A stretch of 64,000 nt of DNA from the NCBI RefSeq assembly GCF_003086295.3, contig NC_092038.1:102455837-102519836 (forward strand), read 5' to 3'. The translations under genes were made by a program, and so were the position numbers. Every line of letters starts with the position of its first letter. The stretch's first letter is position 1. The notes beneath the pieces are model-generated. The model worked only from the letters and a program-made list of their open reading frames with translations. It was not told the origin of the DNA and searched no databases. This document shows, in pieces, positions 20,976 to 32,545 of this stretch. The DNA is from Arachis hypogaea. Lineage: Eukaryota; Streptophyta; Magnoliopsida; Fabales; Fabaceae.

Positions 20976-22634
20976 TCAAGGTGGCTTGTGCTTGTACTCA
21001 TCTTGGAACTTCCACCAATGCTTGGACTTCCAATAAGCTCCATCATTCAAGATTAATATCTCCAAGCTTTGATGGAGTTCTTCACAAACCATGGGCTCCC
21101 AATGTTGATCCTCATGTGTTCCCGGATCCCATATTTTGTCTTCACACCCATCTCCAAGTTGATTATCATTAATCCATGTGGGTGGTGAGCAAGGTGAATT
21201 CTCAACAAAGTGACCAAACATCCTTCTAGACCCATGTACTCTAGTTATACACCAACCTTTGCTATCAAGCTTGGGACATGTGACCATAATGAACCTAGGA
21301 TGATGCTTCCAACCACTAACCATCTCCTTTTTACTCTTAAAGCCACAAATATATCTAAGTTGACCATCCGTTTCAAGCAAACCATATTCAAGGGGAATAA
21401 TAAAGCTTGAGTATAAGGAATTTACCCACTTGAATGAGAGAGTGGATGGTGGTGGCTTGGGGAGAGGTATTTCTAATGTGCTAGTAAACTCCACTCCCTT
21501 GTTTTCTTCCTTGATTGCCTCCACCTTTTCAAAAACTTTTTCACTTTCAATCCTTTGTTCATCAACTTCATCTAACTCTTCTCCATCACTCAAGTCATAA
21601 ATGGGAGGTTGAGAGAAATCTACCTCCACATCACTTTCAAATTCATTGGGAGAAGGTTCTTCAAATTCAAAGGATTCTTCACCAAGAAGATTGGATGCAT
21701 GATCTTCATCACCAAGGGAACTCAATTCTTGCTTCATTCTCTCCAAGTCTTCATATAGAATATGCCTTGGAGGTTGTGCACATTCCTCCTCAACATCAAA
21801 TTTACTCTTCTTGGAGGGATTTTCTTTGATTTTAGCTTCCCATGGAGGTTCCGCATCTCCTAAGTCTTCAACCACTTCTTCCTTTTCTTCAATAATCATA
21901 GGCTTCTCCAATTGTTCTAACACAAAGTAGCCTTCCTCCTTCTCCACCGGAGTCTCCAATCTCTCCTTCATGCTATGCTCTTCCTTGGATCCTTCACATG
22001 TAGCTATAGGAGTTCCTTGAATATTCAAGCATTGGGAGGCTAAATGATTTACTACCTTGGTCATGGTAGCTACAAATTGTTGCACATCCCTTTTCATTTC
22101 ATCTTGCCCTTGAAGAAGAACATCAAGGGTTTCATCCATTAGAGATTGGGGTGGATAAGAGGGTTCATTGTCTTGGAAAAAGGGTTCATTATAGGAAGGT
22201 GGTTCTTCTTGGTAAGGTGGTGGTGTGTATTGAGGTGGTTCTTGGGAGTAATCTTGGAATTGTGGTTCCATGTATGGCTCATATGGTTTAAAAGGAGGTT
22301 GGTATGGTGGGTAAGGATCATGGTCATATGGAGGTGTTTGTTGAAAATAGGCTTGTGAGTGTGGTTGAGGGTCATGTTGAGGATATGGATCATAGGCATA
22401 TGGTGGTGGTTCTTGAAAATCACAAGGAGATCCACCATAGCCATTTGATTGGTATGCATCATAGAATGGCTCTTCTTCATAGTGCATTGGTGGGGGTTGT
22501 TGCCATGAGGATTGATCATATGCATATGGCTCCTCCCACCTTTGGTTGTCCCATCCTTGGTATATATCTCTATTATAGTCCTCATCACCTACAACATAAT
22601 TATAATCACACTCATAGCCAAAATGAGAATTCAT
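20976..22634 (-). CDS. Unfamiliar conserved 552-residue protein of copy 2
   Basis: The only intact member of this protein in the window. I recognise no known domain: no zinc knuckle, protease, RT or integrase motif. Residues 1 to about 190 are Tyr/Pro/Gln/His-rich with repeats of the type PPYxxxPxP; about 190-390 is strongly acidic and probably disordered; about 395-552 is Trp/Cys/Gly-rich, with EYGLLETDGQLR, FKSKKEMVSG, GSRRMFGHFVENS and WDPGTHEDQHWE. That last region is the best conserved against the diverged copy 3, which suggests it folds and was selected as protein. The start ATG at 22634 lies about 140 nt after the primer site. The gene fills the gag-pol position of the element. The role is unknown; help with packaging or with borrowing an autonomous partner's particle is speculation. 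Confidence 0.8.
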   Translation of the reverse strand: MNSHFGYECDYNYVVGDEDYNRDIYQGWDNQRWEEPYAYDQSSWQQPPPMHYEEEPFYDAYQSNGYGGSPCDFQEPPPYAYDPYPQHDPQPHSQAYFQQTPPYDHDPYPPYQPPFKPYEPYMEPQFQDYSQEPPQYTPPPYQEEPPSYNEPFFQDNEPSYPPQSLMDETLDVLLQGQDEMKRDVQQFVATMTKVVNHLASQCLNIQGTPIATCEGSKEEHSMKERLETPVEKEEGYFVLEQLEKPMIIEEKEEVVEDLGDAEPPWEAKIKENPSKKSKFDVEEECAQPPRHILYEDLERMKQELSSLGDEDHASNLLGEESFEFEEPSPNEFESDVEVDFSQPPIYDLSDGEELDEVDEQRIESEKVFEKVEAIKEENKGVEFTSTLEIPLPKPPPSTLSFKWVNSLYSSFIIPLEYGLLETDGQLRYICGFKSKKEMVSGWKHHPRFIMVTCPKLDSKGWCITRVHGSRRMFGHFVENSPCSPPTWINDNQLGDGCEDKIWDPGTHEDQHWEPMVCEELHQSLEILILNDGAYWKSKHWWKFQDEYKHKPP

Positions 22635-22772
22635 GGTAGCAAGAGGAAATAAAAATCAAAAGCTAATAGAAAACAAGAGAAACAACTCTACAACTAGCAA
22701 ATAAAGCAAAAATCAAGCTATTCACAATATTCACATATATACAATAACCAATAACATAACACCATTGCAATT

Positions 22773-22789
22773 CCCCGGCAACGGCGCCA
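22773..22789 (-). other. tRNA-Asp primer-binding site, copy 2
   Basis: TGGCGCCGTTGCCGGGG on the minus strand, three bases inside the 5' LTR; exact tRNA-Asp complement. Confidence 0.92.
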
Positions 22790-22792
22790 TTT

Positions 22793-24273
22793 TGACGATT
22801 GGATTTTTGACGGTTTAGAATTTCTCAAATAAAATCTCGTCGAAGTATAGTTTCTAAACCAAGCAATAATCCTTTCGTACAAAAAGTTGTTTGTCACTAA
22901 AACAAACCCCTAAAATTTATAAACCGAAGTATTCAAACCTCGGGTCGTTCTCCCTAGGAATTACAATAAAGTGTCTTGTTATTGGTTTGAGTTGTTTTGG
23001 GGTTTTGGATAAGAGACATGAAAGTAAATGGCAATGAAAATAAACTAACAACTATAAAAGGCTCTTGGTAAGGTATGAGAACTAGAAGTTCTATCCTAGT
23101 TATCCTTCTCAATTGTGATGAGAATTGTTCATTGCTACCACTTAGTTAACCCTTACTAATAAAGGAAAGTCAAGTGGATGAATTGACTTGAGCCACAAGT
23201 CCTAGCCAACTCCCAAGGAAAGACTAGCTTTAGTGCACTCCAAACCAATTAGCAATCTCTCCAATTATCAATCAACAAAGGAATTAGATAACTCAAGTGT
23301 CACTAATTACTCTACCTAGGCCAAGAGGGACAAAATCTACACTAAAACTAAAAGAGACATTTCAACAAACACATAAAGTGCAATGGAAGTAAACATTATT
23401 AAATGCAAGAATTAAAGAGAGATCTAACTACAAAAGCAAGAGATCAACAATAGAAAAGCAAAGAAGAACAATTATTATGAATTACCTCTTATTGAATTGA
23501 AAGAAAATGGAAGGAACAATAGTAGATCTACAACAAAGTATAAGAACAACATAAAGGAAATTACAATAAAAGAATGGAAGAAGAATGAATCTAACAACAA
23601 GGAATTGAGAAGATAGAAGTAGAAGAAAGCAAAGATTAAAACCTAGATCTAAGAACTAATCCTAATCCTAATCCTAATTCTAGAGAGAAGTGAGAGCTTC
23701 TCTCTCTAGAAACTACTTCTAACTAATCCTAATGAGTGTGTAATGATTGGAATGTGAGACTCCCCCCTTTGGTCTTCAATCCTTGGCTTTAAATAGCATT
23801 TTTGGCGCCAAAGTTGGTTGCAATTGGGCCCCACAACCCTTCAGAATTCGTTGGTTGCGAGTTCATTAAAAAATCATAAACCAGCATCGACGCGTACGCG
23901 CACAGCACGCGTACGCGTCCATGGGGTAATTCGCAGGTGCGCGCAAGCGCCAGGTGCGCGCGCGCGTCCATGGGCGAGTCCAACTTCTTTGACTTTTCAT
24001 GATTTCTCCACTTTGCATGCTTTCCCTCTTCACTCCTTTGATCCATTCCTAGCCTTTTCAATCTGAAATCACTAACAAACATATCAAGGCATCTAGTGGA
24101 ATCAAAGGAAAATTAAAACCATCAAATTAAGGGTTGAAAAGCATGTTTTCACATCTAAGCACAAATAAGGAGACAATCACAAAACCATGCTATTTCATTG
24201 AATAAATGTGGGTAAAAGGTCATACAATCTCTTAAAATCAATACAAGATAAACCGTCAAAACGGGGTTTGTCA
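22793..24273 (-). repeat. 5' LTR of copy 2 (1481 bp)
   Basis: Near identical to 16563-18026. It has an additional 17 bp in the CpG-rich patch (about 23940-23957), a partial duplication of GGTGCGCGC-type sequence. TATA-like box 23787-23796 and hairpin 23682-23705. Confidence 0.95.
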
Positions 24274-24278
24274 AGTGC

Positions 24279-25651
24279 TCCACAAAATCTTGTAGATTGC
24301 ACCCGTTATGTATAAATTCCCTTATCAGCATATTCAACGGCTCAGATCTCAATGTTATCTTCAACCCTGCAAAGAATTTTCCTGGATGTGCGCATTAGAC
24401 CATGAATGCTTCCTTACACACATGTCAGCTATCCATGGATGGTTCTCTAACCAAACTCTACCACGCTATCCGTCCACATTCTCTCAAATTTGTCAACCTC
24501 TAGATCGCCCATCAAGGATAAACAAAATTTTCAAAGAAACCCAGGCCGTCCAACCTTAGCAGTGGCATTCCTTAACAAATGCCAGCTACACAACCTATGA
24601 TGTGCACAACGAAAAACTATACTAACTGCACTCTTCATTGCAAGATCCCCGTCTCTCATGACGGATTTCGGCTGTTTTTCTTTCATTGCCTCAAGAAATA
24701 ACCGCAACAACCATAAATAGCTTTCTTCACTCTCGTTGCTCAAAATTGTGCAACCAAACACCACCGTCCTCATATGATGGTCCACACTTGAGAATATTAC
24801 CAACGGGCATTTGTATTTGTTTTGACTGTACGTTGCGTCAAATCTCAAGACATCCTCGAACACACTGTAATCATAACGACTTGTACCATCGCACCAGAAG
24901 AGATTTTAAAGCCTCTTGTCACCATCCAACGAGTACTTCCAAAATATCCCACAATTATTACTCCTTAAACCTGACAAGAACTTCAACCTGGCATCAGCAT
25001 TTGTTGTGCCCGCCCGCCTTTGCTTCTCTATTGCGTTATAGATATCCTTTATCTCAAACTCAACAGTCTTGAATCCCCCAGACTGATTGACAAAAGTGCG
25101 GAATATTGTCGGCATTCGCAAGCTAGCTTTTCTCATTGAATTGATTTGGTGCAAATTACCTTCCTTGACTGATCTGTGTGATCGCATCAGACCCATAAAT
25201 CTCGCATCCAACATGGTATGATTGTGGTCATCACAAAATTGTTCAACATACCATCGCCCTCTAGTATCATCAATGTACACCTTTATTCGAGCTTCACGCC
25301 TGCACCATGTGATAGGTCGAGGATCCATCTACCTCTCTCCCCGGACTCCGCTGTATGTGTTTCCCCTCTCGCTCTCTTTTCCTTGAGCACATGAATATCT
25401 ACAAAATGATTTTGCCCTCCGACCCCGTACTTTGTTTTACGACCCACCTTCGATCTCCTCACCAAGAATCCTTTTTTGCAATCGTATTCGTTGTAGTACT
25501 CATAAGCGGCCTGTAAATTTTTGAACTCCGTCATCAGGATGTTCTTCGCTGCCAGGGTTGAAAATTCAATTGCGTCAAATGACCCACTCCCATCAATAAT
25601 TATCACTGATTCTTCTACTTCTATGTCCGCATCTGCTTGTGACAAATCCAC
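24279..25651 (-). pseudogene. FAR1-like transposase pseudogene, N-terminal part
   Basis: The first ORF (25283-25651) gives the FAR1 DNA-binding start, with FKNLQAAYEYYNEYDCKKGF and RRSKVGRKTK; after a frame change near 25330 it continues WCRREARIKVYIDD, GRWYVEQFCDDHNH (rest of the FAR1 zinc domain). Then comes the MULE transposase core with FDATYSQNKYKCPL and MRDGDLAMKSAV, AHHRLCSWHLLRNA (24531-24863). Stops lie near 24906 and after 24531. The 3' continuation is at 16557 beyond copy 2. MULE catalytic Asp residues can be seen at FDAT and RDGD. FAR1-family proteins bind DNA in the nucleus; this copy is broken. Confidence 0.85.
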
Positions 25652-26690
25652 CGCTTTTGTTTACTCCCTAGGAACGGTATCGCCGCTCATCCCATCCTCC
25701 ACAACCTAAAACACACAACATAGACCATGGGTGACACCAAACAATGGGCCACATCATCATAAATCGCACAATTAAAAATTATAAACTTCAAAACTGAACA
25801 ACACACACACCTACGACGCATGGACTCGGTTAAAATTAGATGAAACCTTATAGCTTCGTTCTGCAAACTCATTCTCCTGAGACAGTTCACATATCCCACT
25901 AAGTGAAACTTGGCATTATCAATTATAAATACTAATACACAGCTATATCACACACCTCAGAAAATAATCTCGTACGGATCTAGGTATAGTTCATTCATAT
26001 GTAACAACCAATAGCAATTTCAACACACATTTTAATAATTTCCAATTCCAATTCATCTGTGTATCTCTCTAAACGGAAACTTCCAACATCAAAAACTTAT
26101 AACTGTTGTCAACAACATAAGAAAAACTATACACATCGTACCATCTGGACAAGGATTAGCAATGGATCCAAACCTACTCTTCCATTATTTCATCACTACA
26201 TTCATCATATAAAGGTTTCACAGCTGAACAAATTTCATTACTGGGAACAAAATTTTATGCTAATTTTTTTTCCATTTTAATTTTAATCTTCACAACTTAA
26301 AAACAATAACTACCCATATTAAATGCACAACAAAATCAAACATTTAAATTCTGATTAGTCGTACCTGCATCAGACACCACAAATATTGCAACATCAAATT
26401 TGTCGTCAATTCAGAGACACAATGAAGGCACAATCCCCCAATTGAAACCAATTTCGGGAGCATGCCTCCACCAACCTCCGGCGACATTATCAAACCGTAA
26501 ATAACTCAATGTGATCGACACAACGTACCTGCATCGCTGGTTGTCCCGTGTGGTTCATTGCTTCCCTTTTGGTGAACCTCGCCGTTCAATCACTCAATCT
26601 CCTCTGCTTTGAAGCGTAGTCTCTTTCTAAGTGGTCCAAACGAAGCTTCCCAATAACCCTAATCCAACTTAACTCTACCTATTAATGGAC
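25652..26690. other. 5' flank of the FAR1-like pseudogene
   Basis: No coding sequence recognised. It probably includes leader exons or introns of the pseudogene on the minus strand. I saw no convincing terminal inverted repeat marking a transposon end. Confidence 0.4.
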
Positions 26691-29600
26691 TTTGGTGCTT
26701 TTTTGTCATAACAAATTCTCACCTCATAAGTAATTTTCTCTATTTTTTTGAAAATTTCTCCCAATTGTTACTTTTTTTATTTGTGAACCAGTCCATGTAT
26801 TTTTTATTATTTTCGTTTACAACTTGGTTCTTCAAGATCTTGAAAATACATTTTTCATCGAAAAAAGCTCCTCGTCTCCGCTTACTTTTATTTAAAACTA
26901 AGTGTTGTATTTTTCTTTTTTTGGCCATATTACAAGTTCATGGTTTTTTATTCAGAAAATATGTTCAAGTTTTTATACTATTAAAAAATGCTATATAAAT
27001 GTTCTCATGGAAGGCCATTTATAATGTACATATGTAGAGATAAAGATATTCTCATTGATTGAGTGGTATGTTGACACCTAGCATTATGTTAGCTGGGAGG
27101 AAGCAGCTTCACATAGGTTGACAGAGCTTGTTGCGGTATGTGTCAGGGCTGGCTTGGGATGGAACCGAATCTTAGTTGACGTGATTAATCACCAAATCTA
27201 TAAGTGTAATTTTACTTGTTGGACTCTGTTTTTTGTGGGTGTGCCTTACTGGGCTGCTTAATGAATTTATGATACACAAATATGGGTGTGGCAATGGATT
27301 TGACTATATCTGTTGTCTAAGTATTAACTGAATTGAAAAATTTGTTATAAATAAAAGCACATTTAGTCCAAACTCGTAGGGAAGAAAAGGGTGCATAGTA
27401 ATCTTCTGTTAATATTAAAAAAATGCATTAGATATTGGATTTTTTTTCAAACATTCGTCCTAAGTATTTAAAATAAAATTAAATGATGCCTTAATTTTGG
27501 AATTTTGAAATTCTAGCAGAAAATCTTAAATAGTATCAAAAAATTATTCCAAAAGATAATGAGACTTTTGACAAAAAAAAATTAGCATTTTATTTTTATT
27601 TCTATGAAACTAATTAACTTTTTTGTTAATATTTTTTATCTTGATTAACGAAACATATACACATCAAACTACTGATTTTTTTGTTAAGTGTCAATTAGAA
27701 TTAATAGATTTTTTTATTAGGAACCTTGTTGTCTTTTGGAGTAATTATTAGAAGTCGTTAAAATTTTTTCTATTTTTGTTATTTTTTCATATATATTGAC
27801 AAAATTACTGCATAAAAATTAAAAAATATTAGTGATTTTTAAATTTTTTATTTATAAAAATTGAATGGAGAATATAATATTTTAATCTTTTTACTGTTGC
27901 TTAAAAAAATTCTTATGATATGATAGTATTAGAATTATATTAAATTTTAGGCGTATTCAATTTAAATTAACTATCATAATTTACATAAATTTATTATTAT
28001 TAGAAGAAGTGCATATTTTATTTTATAATAGATAATGTAAACCCCGCTAAAATTAGTAAATAATTAGTCAATAAATTGAATTTTAATTAGGAAAATTAGA
28101 AATATAAATATAATATTAAAATAGGATAGAGATCTTCAAAACGAGAATTTTGATACTAATTTCAAAAAATTTGGTCCAAAATTAGACCAAACGAACTAGT
28201 TGAACCGGGCCTAAACCGGACCCAACACTTAAATGAGTTTCAGCTCATCACTTCCCTTCCATTCCTCATTTCGTTCCAGCAGCCATGGGAGGAGGAAGGT
28301 GAAGAACAAAAACCTAACTTCCACTTTCATCCACCATAACTTCTTCATTTGAGTTCCGATCGTTGCATCGTTTGCGGTTACACGTCCAACGCGTCAAGCT
28401 CTAACACTTTCTTTGATAAGTTACTCTAACACTCCAACCTCTCCTTTCCTCTAATTTTCGAAAAATTATGTAGTGGTGTTGAATTTCTTGACTTTTGATG
28501 TATTAGGGTTTAATTAGCTTGAGGAAAATGTTCACTCTTACTTATACAATTAATATTTTCGGGTCGGGTCCGGGCCATAGGTCGGATCACCCGAACTCGG
28601 CCCGACCTGAACTATGGTCCGGTGGCTCGGTCATCATACACAATTAATATTTTGTGTTATTAGTGATGGATGATGGCTATTCTTATGTAAAATTTAAGTA
28701 TTGTAAACTTTAATATTTTGTATTATTAGTCATTATAAGACTATAAGTTAATGTTTTATGTTTAAAATGCATAAGACTTTAGACTAATACATAATATTGT
28801 GTTACTTGTATTAATTTAGATATTTGGTATTATTAGACAATATTAGTATTGATTGTGGTTATGCTTTAATTTTACGGAAGGGTTGGTTCTTGTTATATTT
28901 TTCTAAGTGAATTTTACCATGTCAAATAATGGTTGGAGTCTTGGAAATTTGGATATTTTCACATGCTAACTTACAAGAAAGTAATGTTAATGGCTCAGTT
29001 TTCACCCGGTATAATCGTGGCTAGAAAGTGTGTAGGTTTCATCGGGTTTAGGCCCGGGTTCGGCTCTAACAAATAAGCCCGGTATATATTTTGGGTCGGG
29101 TCTGAGTCACATCAAACTCGGTTTCACCCGACCCATAAACACTCCTACAACCAATGTTCTGATAATCGGACTGAATCAGTCGATTGAAGTGGTTGGATAA
29201 AAAACTAATGACTAACACGGTTCGATCTATATATAAAATTATAAATTTTAAATACTAGAGTTGAACTACAAAACCGGTTAAGAATCGATCAACTGATTCG
29301 AACCGATATTTTTTTTATTTTCGAAAACATGCTAAAACAACAGCAGTTTGAAGAGGAAAATTCTGCAATCACCAAAACCGATTCCAAATTTGAATCCCCT
29401 TCTCTCATTCTCTGTCTCTCTTCTTTGGTCAGCTACCACACTCATTCTCGCCATCACTTTGATTTCTCTTTTCCAATTATCGCAAGTTCGTCATTCACTT
29501 CTTCTTCCTCAACGTTATTTTTTTGTATTTAACTCTTGTATTTATACGATTTTTGAAGAATTTTTATGTATTTATTTATAATTTCATACACTATATCATT

Positions 29601-30028
29601 ATAGTTAGAGCGCTTCAACAACGGATTTGGCCTTCAAAACCTTAGACCCAACTAATAAGATGAGATTATAAAAAAAAATTAGTTATATTCTTTTGTTTTT
29701 CTTCCTTAAAAATCGTTATATTTTGTAATCGTTGTTGCTATTTATAAACTGTTACAAGTCGTATCGGTTTAAATATTGCAACACCTTTCACATATAATTT
29801 ACTATAATTCATAGCCAATTACATTGAAAACTCTAAATCGTACCAATTGTAAGCAAATATAAAATGTTTGTATATTTGTATAATTTAAAGAGCTATTTTA
29901 TTTAATAATATAATTTATCATTATAAATAAATTGATATATGGATAGATTAAAAAAAATTCAATTCGATTTGGTGCGTCGATTTAGTGATATTAGAAATAT
30001 AAAGTAGTTTTGTGTCTTCTTAAAAGAG

Positions 30029-30029
<1 letters not shown>
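26691..30029. other. AT-rich intergenic region
   Basis: No gene recognised. Two stretches (about 28555-28640 and 29035-29150) carry GGGTCGGGTC / CCCGACCC-type sequence typical of plant dispersed repeats. 28190-28450 resembles a gene leader on the plus strand but no ORF follows. Confidence 0.4.

Positions 30030-30105
<76 letters not shown>
30030..30105. repeat. AAT microsatellite
   Basis: About 25 uninterrupted AAT units. Likely length-polymorphic. Confidence 0.95.
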
Positions 30106-30106
<1 letters not shown>

Positions 30107-30701
30107 GTCAGTACTTCGTAAATTTGTAATTCCTTTTTACATTTGACACAATTTTTACAAGAAATATCGTTAACGGAGATATTTGAAAAAATAATCTAAA
30201 TTAAGCAATGCATTAATAATAATCGTAATCGTGACAACCTTTTTTATTGTTTCGGCTTAAATCAAAGCTACAAATCTTAGTTTTAACAAGACTTAGGAAG
30301 ATCATAACTACATGTCGGCCTTGTAGGCCCATTAAAGAATCAAATAGACCAACACAGGACTAATAACTATTCCAGTCGAATCTGATCCAACAACTTAAAC
30401 CCCGTTTGCAATTCGCACACCTGACTTTGGCTAAGCTGAGCCATCTTTGAGCAAGCTACTAAAGACTGACACGCTGCCCCCATCCTGCAAAAGCATGTTC
30501 ACACGCGTCTATCAAACATTGAAGGATATAGAATATCTGTATATCTATATAGATATGCATTTATACACTAGAGCGACTCTTCGTGGAAATAACTGACAAG
30601 AAGTAAAGAAGTAGGTGAAGTGATAGAAAAGTGCAGAAGAGGATAAGGTAACGCAGACACTGCAGAGGAGAGGAAGCTACACGAAAACGCGAAGCTCCGA
30701 T

Positions 30702-32500
30702 ATGGATGGAGATGGGAAAAAGATAGAGATGTTTCAAGTTGGTCCATGCCAAGATGCATATCAATTCGGATTTTTAATTGGCAAAAGATTCTCTAAACTC
30801 ATAAAGACTAGGCTTGCTACTGACTTCATTCTTCATAATCAGCTTCTACCTTTTGCCAATAATACCCTTCAATCCCAATCACTCCTCCAAACCCTTTTCG
30901 ATAATAATAAAAAAAAATTTCCAAGATATTGGGATGAGCTCTTGGGTACTGCAGCGGGCAGCGCGGTGCCTCTTCTTCATGTAACTCTGAAATTTTCATG
31001 CGGGAGTCAAATGCTGCTACTTTATTAACAGTAATATCAAATATCAAATTTATGGTATCTATTTTGGTTGTGCAGATTTTACTTATCAACTTCAGGAAGG
31101 AAATTCTTGCGTTCATTCCAAAAGAAGGAGCAAAGAGTTACAGTGCAGATACCTTGGATGACTGCTCTGATGTTCTTGTTGTGGGTGAATCTATGGCCAT
31201 TGCGGCGCACAATGAGGATGCAAATGTTGCGCTTGTTGGCCACACGTCAGCTTAAATGCTTAATGTTTCAGTTATTTATTGCCCTAGCTTCAGCATTCGA
31301 ATAGAGTTGTTTTCAATTTTCATTGTGGACTTCAATCAAATATGCAGCTATTTAATCAAAAGAATCTTGCCGGATGGAATGTTCTTCGTTGGTTACACTT
31401 ATGCTGGAGAGCTTCCAAGCTGTGCCTTTGGCTTCAATAGCCATGGACTGGTAAACTAACATTCCTCATTCCAAGTTAATTTATACATATACATTCCTGG
31501 ACTTAAGAAATTATCCTTTGATAACATCTTAAATGAAGATTCTCGAGAATTCTAGTGCCTTATCAAGAGGTGTAATTCAAGCCAAGAATGTTATTTAAGT
31601 ACAAAACTGTTTTGTGATCCTCTTAGGCCTTCACTCTGGATTCTGTACCGCCGGCTGAAGATGAGATCATGGCTGGTGGCATAGGTCGCAACTTCATCTC
31701 TCGAGACATTCTTGAATCTACATGCATAGAGGATGCCATCAGTGTTAAGCTTTTGTAGCCTTTCTTGTTTTTTCATCTTTATGAGCTCATGATGAGTCTA
31801 ATGTCTTCCTGTGACGTTGGTTTCTTCAGCGGATCCGGTCATCAGAAATTTCTGTGGGGCATTGCTACAACTTAATTGAAACAAGTACACGCAGAATACT
31901 CAATGTAGAAACTGCCTCTAGGAAGCGGGATTCAATTTTTGAGGTGGGGGAACCACCTTTCTTCCATGCAAACATGTATCTCCACCTACAAATTAATCAG
32001 GTAACTGACACACAAAATTATCCAAATCACAAAACACAGATAAATTACTAGTAGTTTGCAATTTCGTATATCAAGATATCATACATAATTCAATCACTAG
32101 AACATTTCTTAATTTAGTGAGTAAATACATTCTTGGGTTTAATTCAAGGTACATGATGAGAACTCAATCAGCAGGCAGAAAAGGGCAGCTGCCCTGCCCA
32201 AAAAGACAAAAGAGGATTTTTTGTCACTACTAGGAGATGCAGATGACAGAAAATACCCCATCTACATGACAGGTAGTTTCTGACGGAAATCTGAATCCTT
32301 TCTCTTTCAATCTTATTTTTAACTATAAAATTTTCCCTGCTATTATCTTCTCAGGTCCACTGCTTCACACGCTTTGCACTGCTGTTTTTGATTTGGACGA
32401 ACACACACTATCAATTATTGAAGGGAATCCTAAAAAAGGAGATGTTTCTCATGTCTTCTCTATCAAACGTTGCCATGGTGATCACCCTAATGCAATTTAA
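30702..32500 (+). CDS. Peptidase C45 / acyl-CoA:6-APA acyltransferase-like hydrolase, seven exons
   Basis: Exons 30702-30980, 31076-31245, 31348-31450, 31627-31743, 31830-32000, 32149-32272 and 32355-32500 join in frame to 369 residues. Every intron is GT-AG and phases agree. The protein belongs to the plant C45 family, whose fungal relative is isopenicillin N acyltransferase, an N-terminal-nucleophile hydrolase that cleaves itself before a Cys. Signs seen: GPCQDAYQFGFLIG near the N-terminus, DDCSDVLV with candidate nucleophile Cys123, AAHNEDANVALVGHT, then GELPSCAFGFNSHGL, GGIGRNFISRD, and near the C-terminus IIEGNPKKGDVSHVFS. No signal peptide is evident. The plant substrate is not known to me. 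It converges on the VOC gene with 45 bp between stop codons. No breaks are seen, so it is probably a live host gene. Confidence 0.88.
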
Positions 32501-32545
32501 CTATAATATGGATTGCAATACATGAAGCTGTTAGTGGAAATTCTG

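Larger units (their letters stand above)
16563..24273 (-). mobile_element. Non-autonomous LTR retrotransposon, copy 2 (young)
   Basis: A complete element of 7711 bp, LTRs 16563-18026 and 22793-24273, flanked by the 5-bp duplication AGTGC (16558-16562 and 24274-24278), inserted in the FAR1-like pseudogene. It has the same architecture as copy 1: primer site, one ORF (20976-22634, intact), post-ORF hairpins, CpG island, internal polypurine tract and 3' polypurine tract. By eye the LTRs differ by three substitutions and one 17-bp length difference, so insertion is recent. No gag-pol genes. Confidence 0.95.

Noticed and set aside
29329..29581. Ser-rich ORFs on the plus strand as a possible short gene
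   Set aside because: Two frames overlap, no homologous feature or splice structure was recognised, and the sequence looks like a leader or intergenic DNA.
30561..30764. Minus-strand ORFs over the start of the C45 gene
   Set aside because: Antisense to the first exon and promoter; no support.
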